A DNA stretch of 64,000 nt from an uncultured Christensenellaceae bacterium (GCA_910587455.1 CAJULK010000009.1:1-64000), one strand, 5' to 3'. Shown: positions 26,601-35,679, numbered from the stretch's first letter. The notes: a model not told the origin generated them from the sequence alone. Translations and numbers: made by a program.

Positions 26601-29600
26601 TTGTCGGCAAGCAATTATATCAACGCCTTGGAGCTTTCTCCCGAGAATAAAAACATGAAGCTCGCGGGCGGCGTTCTTTACAACAGCGATATGACCAAGT
26701 TGCTTCTCGCGCCTACCTCGCTCAAAACGCTCGTCATACCCGACAGCGTCGTCGAGGTGGATACGGGCAATATGCTGTGGTCGCTCGACAGTCTCACGAT
26801 AGGTCGCGGCATAACGCACGACAAGGCGATCGAGTATCTGTACGGCGCCGACTCGGATTACGTGACTTATGCCGTGTTCGCGACTAAGAGCGTTAGCGTT
26901 TCGCCCGATCACCCCGAGCTTGCCGAATTCGGCGGCATACTGTACACCAAGAACAAGCAGCGGCTCGTTTATATCCCGTACGGGTTTAACGGCGCGTTCG
27001 TCCTGCCCAAGGAGATGCCCGCCCTCAATCAAGCCGTATTCGCATACTCTTCGCCGCTATATATAGAGAACGGCGAAATAGGTGCGGGCAAAGTCACGCT
27101 TACGTCGCTTTCGGTCGAACAGGGCTCGGCATTGACCTCGATAGCAGGTTACGTATTCGGCAATCCTTCGAGCATATACGAAGATGGCGTCGACAAGCCG
27201 TATTGGGTGGATAACCTCAACGACTTTGTGGGGGATATAGAGCGGCATCTGAAAGGCGCAGTCGATCTTACCGGCGCTACGCAGCTCGTATCGATCGGCG
27301 ATAACTCGTTCGCAATGACCGAGATAGTTTCCGTCGCGCTGCCCGATTCGTTGCAGACGATAGGATACGGGGCGTTTGCGAACTGCCCCGAGCTCGCAAC
27401 GGTGTCGGGCGACTTCGTGAACGTCGAACTCAAAGGAATGACGTTTAACAGATCGCCCAAGCTGTTTACGGACGGTTGGCTCGTGTTCGACGGCGTGCTC
27501 GTCGGCTGCGATTCGGACAGCTATGGACTCGACGCCGATCTCGTCATACCCGATACCGTGACGGCTATCCGCAAAGACGCCGTTTACGCCACAGTGCGAA
27601 GCGTCACCGTTCCCGCGTCCGTCGTCACCGCTTCAGAACGCGCGTTTTGGCCGACCGGAAACGCAGGCACGTTCATAATATATATGGAAGCGGCGGCTGT
27701 TCCCCAAGGCTTTGCCAAGGACGAAGAGGGCAAGGATATTTGGTATTCCGAACAGTGGCGCACCGTGTCGCTTGTACTCGACTGCAAGAGCGACAACCCC
27801 GTCGGCAACAGGTACTACACCGATCCCGTGACCGGGATGTTCTACGAACTTACGCCCGACGGCGAAGCGCGGCTCATTTCGGACGCTTCCGCGACCGAGG
27901 CGTGGAAGGGCGACGTAACGCTGCCCGAAAAGATCACTTATCTCGGCAGGGACTACACGCTTACGGCAATAGGCGACAGCGCTCTGAATGCGACCAAGCA
28001 AAACGAGGACGGCGGATATTCGTACCTGTCGGGCGAGATCACTTCGTTCACCATACCGTCGACGGTCACCGAGCTCGGCAAAGGTTCGCTTTCGGGCTTG
28101 AAGTCGGTCGAAGAATTGGTCATTCCCGACAGTGTGACCGTGATAGCGCGTCAGGCGATTAGCAGCGCGGGATTCAAAAAAGTCACCGTCGGCAGCGGTA
28201 TAACGGCGCTGCCCGCGTACATGTTCAGCAACTGCGCGGCGCTCGAAACGGTGGTGCTGCGCGGCGAAGTGACGGAAATAGGCGACTGGTGTTTTTATAG
28301 TTGTAAGCTGCTCAAAAACATTGACCTTTCGCACGTGACGGTCGTGGGCGACACTGCGTTCGCATACTGCGCGCTTCTCGCTCCCGAGAGCGTCGGCGGA
28401 CTGACGAAAATAGGCAGAAGCGCGTTCAACGGTTGTAAACTCGTCACTACGGTCACGTTTGCAGACGGGCTCGAAACTATTCCGTCTTCGGCGTTTTCGG
28501 GCAGCGGCATTACGTCCGTTACACTGCCCGCATCGGTAAAACTTATTGACAGCTCGGCGTTCTCGGGGTGTGCCGACCTCGTTTCGGTTAAGATAGAGGG
28601 CGGTGCGCTCGAAATAGGCAGCAGCGCATTCAGCGGTTGCACCTCGCTCGCGAGCTTTACGTCTAAGGGCAGCATCACGTCCGTAGGTTATGCCGCGTTC
28701 GGTTACGCCTATTCGACATCCTCGTGCACAAAGCTCGCTTCGTTCGACGTAGAGGGCGGCATCGGCAGCATAGGCGAAAACGCCTTCCGCGGCTGTAAAT
28801 CGCTGTCGTCGATAACGCTTAACGGCGTCACATCGGTCGGCAAGTACGCGTTATCCGGAACGGCGCTCGTAACGGTCGTGTTCGACAGCGTCGTGACCGT
28901 CGATAGTAACGCGTTTGATTCGTGTCCGGAGCTTACGAGCGTGTCGTTTGGCAATTTGCTCAAAACGGTCGGCGCTTCCGCGTTCAATAAATGCGTCAAG
29001 CTCACGTCGGTAGATTTCGGCGACAGTACGGGCGTGACGATAGGCTCGAGCGCGTTTACGGGGCTTACAAATCTCGAGACGATAGCGTGCGGCGGCTCGT
29101 TCGCGAACATAGGCAATCAGGCGTTCTATAAATGCTCGACGCTTTCTGTCGACAGTCTCACGCTCAAAGGCACGGAGAATTCCGTTATAGGCGACTATGC
29201 GTTTAGGGGTACGAGACTCAAAACGCTCGTGATCGATGGGATCGCAAATATCGGACAACAGGCGTTTTACGGTATTTCCGCGCTCACCGACGTCACCGTT
29301 CGCAATTACGACGGCATGACGATAGGTAAGTGGGCGTTCGGCGCTACGGGCTTGAAGAGCTTCGTTTTCGATCCCGAAACCGAAGGGACGGTGGCGAGAA
29401 TAGTTCAGCAGGCGTTCTATAACATAACGAGCGAGTGCGTCGTCAGGCTTTGCGACATAGCCGTCGTCGAAGACTACACGTTCATAAACTGTCCGAATCT
29501 TACGGTGTACGTGCCGTTCGCAGAGGGCGAAAAACCGAGCGGTTGGGCGTCCTCGTGGAATTACAAAAATACCGCTGCCGTGGTATACGCCCAAAAAACG

Positions 29601-29609
29601 GACGTATAA
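23682..29609 (+). CDS. Giant surface lipoprotein with InlB-type and BspA leucine-rich repeats
   Basis: 1975 residues. A lipoprotein signal (MKKRFLVILFVVF...ALFAAC) predicts lipidation at Cys24, although the -3 residue is Phe rather than Leu. Residues about 40-540 hold Listeria-Bacteroides (InlB B/Flg_new) repeats, recognisable by FVGWYDGEG, FGGWYSD, FDGWLA and FLGWYVDDG with a closing YAKW/YARW. From about 560 to the end come many LRR_5/BspA units of the type IGSSAFSGCTSL and VTIPDTVTTIRSEAFAGC. Extracellular adhesin or carbohydrate/host-protein binding is the usual role of such proteins; the ligand is unknown. There is no LPXTG motif. Confidence 0.92.
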   Translation: MKKRFLVILFVVFAICSCALFAACGEKTDTPNKPDTPPEGKTYTVTYVTNGGGDIAPVTVNAGESATLPVPVKSGSKFVGWYDGEGSDAVRVSSPYTPTKSVTLYARWTEDENYYVQFDVNGGQPVIAYSTKKKGETVAEPEEPTRVGYEFGGWYSDVGCTRAATFPYTVNGDVDFYAKWTGTRSVTVNYKICERRANALPIDYDRSVLDPTTIAAGEKLEQPEDPEDITYTDGGGKVHTLKFSYWNFRPTYQSDWTKAVLFPISNTADVAEITIYAVYTEISAGGTYAKLTVHPENGEKDTVMYGEMGKALAIAPLDATDPSPFYSDSYDPFREGYEATGYYKTREFDSQHIYAVPFMLENANNDVYIRWAARDEVTVTFDKGMQEKDEVSVLYGGKVERPANPSRAGYTFDGWLATPYAPAVEEYRWDFEHDRVKRNTVLKAKWIKTATVITFDTGCSIVRNPVAVSVGTSLSELPALSRNDGNNEYAFLGWYVDDGLNTKAELPYKVEGDATFYAKWSAPVDVSKLEFLTNGINYSVRVRDEARATIEGTVVIPSSYKGTPVAILESKGFENCTKITEVILPESVEYLYNQVFVGCTSLKKVVLSDNTVQIGQNVFKGCENLEEINFPQNKRLINLSANIFQDCPKMWDKLEEVNGMFYWGTSFLGNNYYVKGSKVADTTTKTLTVRDGTTIIASNALYYMSALEEFTLAPSVRYITWWAFPLESESSLKRLNLSSAFMTTSLVYWTKKLESITVPSDNLYYEVVDGCLMYKLEKRLTVSTINATKIPEGTVIIGEQSFRSKNLETVTIPDTVTTIRSEAFAGCAFKSINIPDSVGILDSSAFKDCKNMEQMRLGEKTNLQTKELFKSMTALNTLEVSEKNSSMLAECSVLYNKLTGDIIHAAPAYKGALTLRDSVTTIPRGMFHGTYTVFTLSDRITGIEEAAFEYAKIDKLVIGKNVPEVGAEYLTWGLSASNYINALELSPENKNMKLAGGVLYNSDMTKLLLAPTSLKTLVIPDSVVEVDTGNMLWSLDSLTIGRGITHDKAIEYLYGADSDYVTYAVFATKSVSVSPDHPELAEFGGILYTKNKQRLVYIPYGFNGAFVLPKEMPALNQAVFAYSSPLYIENGEIGAGKVTLTSLSVEQGSALTSIAGYVFGNPSSIYEDGVDKPYWVDNLNDFVGDIERHLKGAVDLTGATQLVSIGDNSFAMTEIVSVALPDSLQTIGYGAFANCPELATVSGDFVNVELKGMTFNRSPKLFTDGWLVFDGVLVGCDSDSYGLDADLVIPDTVTAIRKDAVYATVRSVTVPASVVTASERAFWPTGNAGTFIIYMEAAAVPQGFAKDEEGKDIWYSEQWRTVSLVLDCKSDNPVGNRYYTDPVTGMFYELTPDGEARLISDASATEAWKGDVTLPEKITYLGRDYTLTAIGDSALNATKQNEDGGYSYLSGEITSFTIPSTVTELGKGSLSGLKSVEELVIPDSVTVIARQAISSAGFKKVTVGSGITALPAYMFSNCAALETVVLRGEVTEIGDWCFYSCKLLKNIDLSHVTVVGDTAFAYCALLAPESVGGLTKIGRSAFNGCKLVTTVTFADGLETIPSSAFSGSGITSVTLPASVKLIDSSAFSGCADLVSVKIEGGALEIGSSAFSGCTSLASFTSKGSITSVGYAAFGYAYSTSSCTKLASFDVEGGIGSIGENAFRGCKSLSSITLNGVTSVGKYALSGTALVTVVFDSVVTVDSNAFDSCPELTSVSFGNLLKTVGASAFNKCVKLTSVDFGDSTGVTIGSSAFTGLTNLETIACGGSFANIGNQAFYKCSTLSVDSLTLKGTENSVIGDYAFRGTRLKTLVIDGIANIGQQAFYGISALTDVTVRNYDGMTIGKWAFGATGLKSFVFDPETEGTVARIVQQAFYNITSECVVRLCDIAVVEDYTFINCPNLTVYVPFAEGEKPSGWASSWNYKNTAAVVYAQKTDV

Positions 29610-29643
29610 TAGTTGTAAAGGAAACGGATTGCAATTCGTTTTG

Positions 29644-29675
29644 TCGGGCTGTCGCGAGCTTTTGCGGCAGCCCGA
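29644..29675 (+). terminator. Probable terminator of the giant lipoprotein gene
   Basis: TCGGGCTG (29644-29651) pairs with CAGCCCGA (29668-29675); the arms extend inward with CGC/GCG. The tail TTATATTA is only moderately T-rich. Confidence 0.7.
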
Positions 29676-29712
29676 TTATATTAGTAGCCGACGCTTCGCG
29701 CATTGCGGTTTA

Positions 29713-29820
29713 GATTCTTCACGTATGGCTTCCCATCGTTCGGAATGACAAGAGTGCTGGCGGCTTGCGCCGCGTTCTCGTTGTTTATTGTGTCATTCTG
29801 AGCGCAAGCGAAGAATCTCA
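29713..29820. repeat. Palindromic intergenic repeat, single complete copy
   Basis: GATTCTTCACG (29713) with GGAATGACAAGAG faces TTGTGTCATTCTGAGCG and GAAGAATC (ends 29819). The central part includes a GGCTTGCGCC palindrome. The rest of the 29821-29949 gap is AT-rich with no further feature. Confidence 0.85.
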
Positions 29821-29949
29821 TAAGAAACTATCTATGTCAGCGGTGTGATATTTATAAAAGAATATGCATAATGTGTCGATACGTTTCCATAAAGATATGA
29901 ATATTTAATTAAAAGAATATTAAAAATCGTCAAGCGTGCCGAAAAATGC

Positions 29950-29978
29950 TTGTACAATTCCGCCAAACGTGTTATACT
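29950..29978 (+). promoter_or_regulatory. ftsH promoter
   Basis: TTGTAC (29950-29955), 17 bp, TATACT (29973-29978), then GGAGGAG and the TTG start at 30004. Confidence 0.8.
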
Positions 29979-30003
29979 AATCAATAATGCGGAGGAGTAT
30001 TTA

Positions 30004-32157
30004 TTGAAAACAAGTACCAAAGTTCTTATAGGCGTTATCTGCGCGATACTGCTCGCCGTCATTATCGGCGTGGTGGTTTATGCCGCAACGGGCGATCCGC
30101 TCAAGTCGTACAGCGATCTTCAGACCGATATAGGCAACGGCAAGGTAGCGTCGGTATACGTGGAAAACGATACTACGCACGTAACGTATACCAATACGAA
30201 AGCGGGCAAGGTCGATTATGTCGTCTATGCTCCGTACGAAGTTGTAGTTAAAATCGTTGAGGAATATAACGACGAGGTAAATATTTATAACGAGGAACAT
30301 CCCGACGATCCCAAGCCGCTTATCGAGCTTAGGTTCAACAACCGTTACGCCACGTCGATCACCGATTATATAGTGCCCGCTCTCGGGCTGATTCTTCTCG
30401 TCGTGCTCATGGTATTCATGTTCAGGGCGATGAGCAACACCAACAAACAGACAATGGACTTCGGCAAGACCAAGACCAACGCGCAGAATTCGCTCAAAGT
30501 GCGGTTCTCGGACGTTGCGGGCGCCGAAGAAGAAAAGGAAGAACTCAAAGAAATCGTCGAGTTTCTTAAAAATCCGCAAAAGTTTACCGCGGTGGGTGCG
30601 CGAGTGCCGCACGGCGTGCTTTTGGTAGGTCCTCCGGGCACCGGTAAGACCATGTTCGCCAAGGCGGTAGCGGGCGAAGCCAACGTTCCGTTTTTCAGTA
30701 AGTCCGGTTCGGACTTTGTAGAGATGTTCGTAGGCGTGGGCGCTTCGCGCGTGCGCGATCTGTTCGATCAGGCCAAAAAGAATATGCCGTGTATCGTGTT
30801 TATCGACGAGATCGACGCCGTCGGACGTCAGCGCGGCGCAGGCATGGGCGGCGGCAACGACGAGCGCGAACAGACGCTCAACCAACTCCTCGTGGCAATG
30901 GACGGTTTCGAGTCTAACGAGCATATAATCGTCATGGCGGCGACCAACCGATCGGACGTTCTCGATCCCGCGCTCATGCGTCCGGGGCGTTTCGACAGGC
31001 AGATCTACGTCAATCTTCCCGACGTTCGCGGCAGGGAGGCGATACTCAAAGTTCACGCGCGCAACAAACCGCTCGCGTCGGACGTCGATTTCCAGACCGT
31101 GGCGCGCATTACGAGCGGATTCTCGGGCGCGGATATAGAAAACCTTTTGAACGAAGCGGCTATACTCACGGCGCGCGACAACCGTACGCGCATTACCATG
31201 GAAGATATGTTCGAGGGTATAGACAAGGTCGTAATGGGACCGCAAAAGAAGTCGCGGCTCGTTACCCCCGTCGATCAGCGCATCACCGCCTATCACGAGG
31301 CCGGGCACGCCATCGTCGCGCGCAGCATAAAAGCGTGCGATCCCGTTCAGGAAGTGTCGATCATTCCCCGCGGTCAGGCGGCGGGCTATACCATGTACCG
31401 TCCCGACAACGACAATAATCATATTTCGCACAGCAAACTTTTGGGCACGCTTGCTCAGGCTATGGGCGGACGCGCGGCGGAAGAGCTTGTTATCGAAGAT
31501 TATACGGCAGGCGCAGTGGGCGATTTGCAGCAAGCCACCAACGTCGCGCGCAAGATGGTCACCGAATGGGGCATGTCCGATAAGATCGGGCCGGTGTATT
31601 ACGGCGGCAGTCAGGAAGTATTCCTCGGCAGAGATTATCAGACGCAGCACTCTTATTCCGATTCGGTCGCGTCGCAGATAGACGCGGAAGTCAAGCGGCT
31701 TCTGGACGAGGCGCACGCGCTTGCGGTCAAGATCCTTTCCGAAAAGCGCAAAGTCATGGAAAATATGGCGCGCGTGCTCTTGGAATGTGAAACGATATAC
31801 GCCGAAGAAGTGGATATGCTCATGAACGGCGCAAGCCCCGAAGAAGTCAAAGCCGCGCTCAACGAGCGGCTTAGCTACAAGGCTGCGCACCGCAACGATA
31901 TGGAAAAGGCGCCTATCAAAAAACTTGCCGACATCAATCCGATAGCCGCGCCCGAAACGGGCAAGCCCGAAGCGCCTGCTGCGGGCGGCGGTTCCGTAAA
32001 TACTGCCGTGTTCGACGGCGATCCGTTCGTAAATTCGACGCCCGAGTCCGGTGCCGAAGATAAAACCGAAAAACCCGCGGCGCCGGCGAAAAAACCGATC
32101 AAGCGCGCGGCAAAGCCCAAGTCGGACGAAAGCGGTTCGAACGGCGACGATAAATAG
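30004..32157 (+). CDS. ftsH: ATP-dependent zinc metalloprotease FtsH
   Basis: 717 residues with a TTG start 7 nt after GGAGGAG. Two transmembrane helices (about 6-28 and 122-141) flank an extracytoplasmic domain. The AAA module has Walker A GPPGTGKT near 209, Walker [12 protein letters not shown], and the second region RPGRFDR. The zinc site is HEAGH near 431, with the third ligand Asp in [13 protein letters not shown]. The C-terminal ~60 residues are a low-complexity Ala/Pro/Lys tail. FtsH degrades misfolded membrane proteins and regulators. The frame is open upstream but nothing supports an earlier start. Confidence 0.97.
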   Translation: MKTSTKVLIGVICAILLAVIIGVVVYAATGDPLKSYSDLQTDIGNGKVASVYVENDTTHVTYTNTKAGKVDYVVYAPYEVVVKIVEEYNDEVNIYNEEHPDDPKPLIELRFNNRYATSITDYIVPALGLILLVVLMVFMFRAMSNTNKQTMDFGKTKTNAQNSLKVRFSDVAGAEEEKEELKEIVEFLKNPQKFTAVGARVPHGVLLVGPPGTGKTMFAKAVAGEANVPFFSKSGSDFVEMFVGVGASRVRDLFDQAKKNMPCIVFIDEIDAVGRQRGAGMGGGNDEREQTLNQLLVAMDGFESNEHIIVMAATNRSDVLDPALMRPGRFDRQIYVNLPDVRGREAILKVHARNKPLASDVDFQTVARITSGFSGADIENLLNEAAILTARDNRTRITMEDMFEGIDKVVMGPQKKSRLVTPVDQRITAYHEAGHAIVARSIKACDPVQEVSIIPRGQAAGYTMYRPDNDNNHISHSKLLGTLAQAMGGRAAEELVIEDYTAGAVGDLQQATNVARKMVTEWGMSDKIGPVYYGGSQEVFLGRDYQTQHSYSDSVASQIDAEVKRLLDEAHALAVKILSEKRKVMENMARVLLECETIYAEEVDMLMNGASPEEVKAALNERLSYKAAHRNDMEKAPIKKLADINPIAAPETGKPEAPAAGGGSVNTAVFDGDPFVNSTPESGAEDKTEKPAAPAKKPIKRAAKPKSDESGSNGDDK

Positions 32158-32200
32158 TGTACGACACATACCGACTGCAGGTATGTTTTGAGAGGAAATT

Positions 32201-32905
32201 ATGGCAAAGACCAAGACCGAAAAATCCAAAAGCGTGACGGTTACGCGCTCGCACAGGCGGGCGAATATAGCCGTCATCGTCGTGGTATGTATAGCCGCGC
32301 TTCTTTTGATAACCGTCGGAGTTTTGAGCGGCGTGCACGTCGATCCGCTCGACGGTTTCGACAGACCCGTTCGCTACGAGTTTTACGACCGCGGCAGTAC
32401 CGCCCGCGCGCCGAGCGACAACGCCATGCAGTCCAAGATCGACTCTGCCGTGAACAGCATGGATTTCAGCGTTATGAGTGCGGTGCTTCAATGGAAGTGG
32501 GACTACTCGTACAATTTCAGACGCTACGAGAACGATAAAAAGATAGAAGAATCGGCTTCGACCGTAAAGAGCCTTGCGCCTTCTTCGTCGCAGTACATGA
32601 TAGAGTACGTTTATAACGACGCCAAGTTCGACGAAAACGGCAACCTTATCAAATCGACCGCCAAGTCTGTAGAAGTGGACGGCGAAACGGTTTATTTCGA
32701 CAGGGTAAAGGTGCTTATAGGCGACACTTCCGGCGAAGTCGGGCTTATAACGATCTATCCTTATCTTTACAGACGGCTCGACAATCAGTCCGATCTCGAC
32801 GGACTCGATCCCGCGCTGTACTTCGTCACCGGTATAAGAGTACGCGCAAATACGACGGAAGCGTACGCGGCGCTCGGTGACCTTGCCGAATCGCTTAAAG
32901 TATAA
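32201..32905 (+). CDS. Membrane-anchored protein of unknown function
   Basis: 234 residues. A basic N-terminus (KTEKSKSVTVTRSHRR) leads to one membrane helix (about 22-44, IAVIVVVCIAALLLITVGVL), then an extracytoplasmic domain with no recognised motif. It has a GAGAGG ribosome site, follows ftsH by 43 nt, and is probably cotranscribed with it. A terminator follows directly, so the unit ends here. Confidence 0.75.
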   Translation: MAKTKTEKSKSVTVTRSHRRANIAVIVVVCIAALLLITVGVLSGVHVDPLDGFDRPVRYEFYDRGSTARAPSDNAMQSKIDSAVNSMDFSVMSAVLQWKWDYSYNFRRYENDKKIEESASTVKSLAPSSSQYMIEYVYNDAKFDENGNLIKSTAKSVEVDGETVYFDRVKVLIGDTSGEVGLITIYPYLYRRLDNQSDLDGLDPALYFVTGIRVRANTTEAYAALGDLAESLKV

Positions 32906-32909
32906 ACCG

Positions 32910-32938
32910 AAAGAGTTCGTCGCGTACGAACTCTTTTT
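32910..32938 (+). terminator. Rho-independent terminator of the ftsH unit
   Basis: AAAGAGTTCGT (32910-32920) and ACGAACTCTTT (32926-32936) form a perfect 11-bp stem with a five-nt loop and a T-tail. Confidence 0.92.
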
Positions 32939-32991
32939 ACATAGCGCGTATCTTTTCGGTGCGCTGCGACCAAAGCTCATAGAGGACGGGT

Positions 32992-33723
32992 ATGATACGT
33001 TACATAGACGAAGCGGGAATGATCGCTCCCGATAAAGTTTGCGATTTCGGGCATGAAACTGCCGTAACGGCGTTCAGCGATTTTCTGTTCGACGAGATAA
33101 AGGAGAGATACGCCGCTGAACGTATCGGCGTTATCAAAGGCGGGGTGGATCTGACCGTGTATTCGATCGATGTCGGAGGTAAGCGCGTGCTGCTGTATAA
33201 AAGCGGGGTGGGCGCGCCTGCCGCCGCAATGGCGATGGAAGAGATCGGCGCGTGCGGCGTGAAAAATTTTGTGGCGTTCGGCATTTGCGGCGCGCTGACA
33301 GACGTTCCGCAGCGCACCGTTATCGTGCCCGACAAAGCGTTTCGCGACGACGGAACGAGTTTGCATTATTTGCCCGATTCCGAGTTTGTTCGTGTAAAAA
33401 ATGCGGACAGAGTGCAAGCTGCGCTCGCCGCTTCGGGCATAAATACGCTCGTGGGCGGAGTGTGGACTACCGACGGGTTTTACCGTGAAACGCGTACGCG
33501 CGCGGACGAGATGCGTGCGCGCGGCTGCGTAGCCGTCGATATGGAGTGTTCGGCGCTTCAGGCGGTCTGCGATTTCCGCGGCAAAAACTTTTATACGTTT
33601 TTTATTACCGCGGACAGTCTTGCGGGCGAAGAATGGAATCCCAACTATATTTGCAATCCCGGCGTTACAAGCGCCGATAAGGTTGCTGTTGCGGCCGCGG
33701 CGAGTCTTGCCGCGAGTTTGTGA
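32992..33723 (+). CDS. Nucleoside phosphorylase (uridine phosphorylase-like)
   Basis: 243 residues of the PNP/UDP phosphorylase family 1. Seen are the phosphate-binding GVGAPAAAMAMEE, FGICGAL, VPDKAFRDDGTS and the ribose/base region VAVDMECSALQAV, in which the Met-Glu pair binds the ribose. The enzyme splits a nucleoside with phosphate into ribose 1-phosphate and a free base; purine or uridine preference cannot be settled by eye. A weak GAGG site precedes ATG. The next gene follows after 26 nt. Confidence 0.88.
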   Translation: MIRYIDEAGMIAPDKVCDFGHETAVTAFSDFLFDEIKERYAAERIGVIKGGVDLTVYSIDVGGKRVLLYKSGVGAPAAAMAMEEIGACGVKNFVAFGICGALTDVPQRTVIVPDKAFRDDGTSLHYLPDSEFVRVKNADRVQAALAASGINTLVGGVWTTDGFYRETRTRADEMRARGCVAVDMECSALQAVCDFRGKNFYTFFITADSLAGEEWNPNYICNPGVTSADKVAVAAAASLAASL

Positions 33724-33749
33724 GCGGCGTTTAATCGGGTAGGTGCGGC

Positions 33750-34688
33750 ATGGATGTAAAAGATACCGTAAAAGAACTGTTCGATCCGACGTTCGAAGCG
33801 ATCGCCGACGGCGATCTCGGCTATGACAAAAAGCGCACGCTGCTGTTCAATCTGTATTGCTTTGCCTGCGCGATATATCCCGATTATGCGGTCAAGCCGT
33901 CCGATTCGCTTTTCGAGTACGGCTGCTGTTTTCTTATCGAGCCGGAACGTCATCCCGATTATAATTCCGATAAAGCCGCCTTTACGCGCACGGCGGCGTC
34001 TGCGGAACTGTTGCCGGGCGGCGGCAGGTGGTTTGTGCGGCGCGGCAAGGATTTTGTCAAGTACGATTACGGATCGCCGCTGTACGACCGTCTTTTGAGC
34101 GAGGGCGTGATTCCGCCGCAGGACAGAACGCCTATTCCGCAGCTTTCGCTGTATGCCGCGGTGTATCTTGCGTGCAGTCTTTACAAGAAATTAAAGCCGC
34201 TGTGGTTTACCTATTATTTTTATCTCGATGCGACCAACGAGCCGCTGGACGAAGAATTCGACGACAAGATGAACGAGCTTTTGCACGATACGAGCGTGTA
34301 CAAAGCCGCAGTCGAAGTCCGAGGTTCCATGCTCATAGGCGACGAGAACGAGCTGGGCGGAGCGTATAAACTCGTTAATTGGTATAAGCCGTTTATTGAT
34401 TGGCGGCGCGCGCATATCTTCGACGTTTTTGAAAAACATATGAACGGCGGCGATTTTTCGTTCGTTGCGGAATATTCGACAGAGCTTATCAAGTATTATC
34501 CCGAAAACGTCGGGCTGATGAATTGGAACGCCGCGTCGCGCACCGAACAGGTAATAAAAACCAAAGATCGGTCGGCGCTCGTCGAGCTTGTAAGCGATCT
34601 TCGCGAATATGCCGCCGCAACGGACTCGGAAGCAGTCAATAAATATCTGAAACTCGCCGAAATGATGAAAAAGAATTTGGCGCTGTGA
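33750..34688 (+). CDS. Protein of unknown function
   Basis: 312 residues, soluble and mostly helical by composition, with no signal peptide, membrane segment or recognised motif. It has several aromatic-rich stretches (LFNLYCFACAIYPDY, KPLWFTYYFYLD). The C-terminal ~90 residues (ELIKYYPENVG to LKLAEMMKKNLAL) look like helical repeats. A GGTAGG site precedes the ATG. It is likely cotranscribed with the nucleoside phosphorylase. Confidence 0.72.
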   Translation: MDVKDTVKELFDPTFEAIADGDLGYDKKRTLLFNLYCFACAIYPDYAVKPSDSLFEYGCCFLIEPERHPDYNSDKAAFTRTAASAELLPGGGRWFVRRGKDFVKYDYGSPLYDRLLSEGVIPPQDRTPIPQLSLYAAVYLACSLYKKLKPLWFTYYFYLDATNEPLDEEFDDKMNELLHDTSVYKAAVEVRGSMLIGDENELGGAYKLVNWYKPFIDWRRAHIFDVFEKHMNGGDFSFVAEYSTELIKYYPENVGLMNWNAASRTEQVIKTKDRSALVELVSDLREYAAATDSEAVNKYLKLAEMMKKNLAL

Positions 34689-34734
34689 AAAGTCAAACGG
34701 CGGGCGAACCCAAAATGTCCGACGTTAGTTTGCC

Positions 34735-34910
34735 ATGCGGCGAGAAGCTACTCGAAACAGCGTAAACGTAAGATTCTTTGTTTTACGAAGCAAGCCGCAT
34801 GCTATTCCGAACAAGCGAGCGTAGCGGTGCGGTGAAGAATCTCAGCCGTATTATCGCGAAGCGCAAACATTGATAATTACGAGATTACCCGCTTCGCTCA
34901 AAGTAAGCTC
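34735..34910. repeat. Mosaic of palindromic intergenic repeats
   Basis: It holds GGCGAGAAGCTACTCG (related in reverse to the 4424-4445 hairpin), TTTACGAAGCAAGCCGC, TATTCCGAACAAGCGAGCG and GTGAAGAATCTCAGC, then a TCGCGAAGCGCAAAC linker. The pieces match other copies in this window but in a shuffled order. Confidence 0.7.
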
Positions 34911-34987
34911 TTTGGGCTTGCTTTGTATGACGCAATTTATAGTAAGTAAATTTATCGAAATTTTTTCGGAAAAATATCGTCAATCGC

Positions 34988-35017
34988 TTGACAAATATAA
35001 AGGCAAAAGCGCATAAT
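34988..35017 (+). promoter_or_regulatory. feo operon promoter
   Basis: TTGACA (34988-34993), 18 bp, CATAAT (35012-35017). Two related inverted-repeat motifs follow at once in the expected start region. Confidence 0.7.
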
Positions 35018-35027
35018 ATACTCAACG

Positions 35028-35065
35028 GTTGCATATTGCTAACTAAAGTTGCTTATTGCGAACCG
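35028..35065. promoter_or_regulatory. Two tandem iron-regulator-like boxes upstream of feoA
   Basis: GTTGCATATTGCTAAC (35028-35043) and GTTGCTTATTGCGAAC (about 35048-35063) share the pattern GTTGC, five bases, GC, one base, AAC. They lie 10-50 nt after the -10 box. A third, better palindrome of the same family is at 35382. The half-site GGTTAGC resembles DtxR/IdeR-type boxes. Confidence 0.6.
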
Positions 35066-35115
35066 AATGGCTGATATAAGGCAATATGCTCGACGATCGA
35101 GCGAAAGGAGAGAAC

Positions 35116-35346
35116 ATGCCGCTTGTTAAAGCGCCGCAAGGCGAATCTATGACAGTAATACGCGTGGCTGCGGACGTTAAGACGCGCCGTCATCTCGAAA
35201 ATCTCGGCATAATGTCCGGAGCGGAGCTGACCCCGCTTTCTTATTCGGACGGCAACATGATCGTTCGAGTTCACGATTCGCGTATCGCGCTCGATCGTGA
35301 TATCGCTCAGAATATTATCGTACGTAAAAGCCCGATGTTCGCATAG
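35116..35346 (+). CDS. feoA: FeoA-domain protein, first copy
   Basis: 76 residues. FeoA proteins are small SH3-like cytosolic partners of the ferrous iron transporter FeoB. Seen are the FeoA pattern TRRHLENLGIMSGAELTPLS and DSRIALDRDIAQNIIV. The start at 35116 has an AAAGGAGAG site; the frame is open 10 codons upstream. It is the first gene of the feo cluster, and a second feoA follows 82 nt later. Confidence 0.92.
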   Translation: MPLVKAPQGESMTVIRVAADVKTRRHLENLGIMSGAELTPLSYSDGNMIVRVHDSRIALDRDIAQNIIVRKSPMFA

Positions 35347-35381
35347 GCTGTTTTGCCGCGGCTCGGGTTTGTTTTTACATA

Positions 35382-35403
35382 TCGGTTAGCAGTTGCGAAC
35401 CGA
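35382..35403. promoter_or_regulatory. Near-perfect inverted repeat upstream of the second feoA
   Basis: TCGGTTAGCA (35382-35391) and TGCGAACCGA (35394-35403) are complementary at 9 of 10 positions with a 2-bp centre. It ends 25 nt before the ATG at 35429. It matches the boxes at 35028-35065, so an internal iron-controlled promoter or roadblock site is likely. Confidence 0.65.
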
Positions 35404-35428
35404 CTAATACATTACAAGGATGTGTGTT

Positions 35429-35674
35429 ATGAAAACCGAAAAGAAGCTGTCCGCATTCGTTGCGGGCGAAAACGGCACGGTCAAGTCTGTCGCGAGCGAG
35501 GGAAGGCTTCGGCGCAGGCTGTTCGACATGGGCATAACGCCGGGCGCGGAAATAGCCATGCGCAAGGTCGCGCCGCTCGGCGATCCTATCGAGGTGAATG
35601 TGCGCGGCTATGAGCTTACGCTGCGCAAGTCGGAAGCGGAATGTGTTGTAATGTCCGTCGAAACCGCGGATTGA
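35429..35674 (+). CDS. feoA: FeoA-domain protein, second copy
   Basis: 81 residues, family pattern RRRLFDMGITPGAEIAMRKVAPLGDPIEVNVRGYELTLR, described here in parts: DMGITPG, APLGDPIEV and GYELTLRKSEA. It is closer to canonical FeoA than the first copy. An AAGGA site precedes the ATG; a GTG three codons earlier is less likely. FeoA stimulates or gates FeoB. It is separated from feoB by 254 nt holding a repeat element. Confidence 0.94.
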   Translation: MKTEKKLSAFVAGENGTVKSVASEGRLRRRLFDMGITPGAEIAMRKVAPLGDPIEVNVRGYELTLRKSEAECVVMSVETAD

Positions 35675-35679
35675 GCGGG

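Noticed and set aside
30001..32277. 758-codon open frame antisense to ftsH
   Set aside because: Mirror of ftsH produced by codon bias; no start signals.
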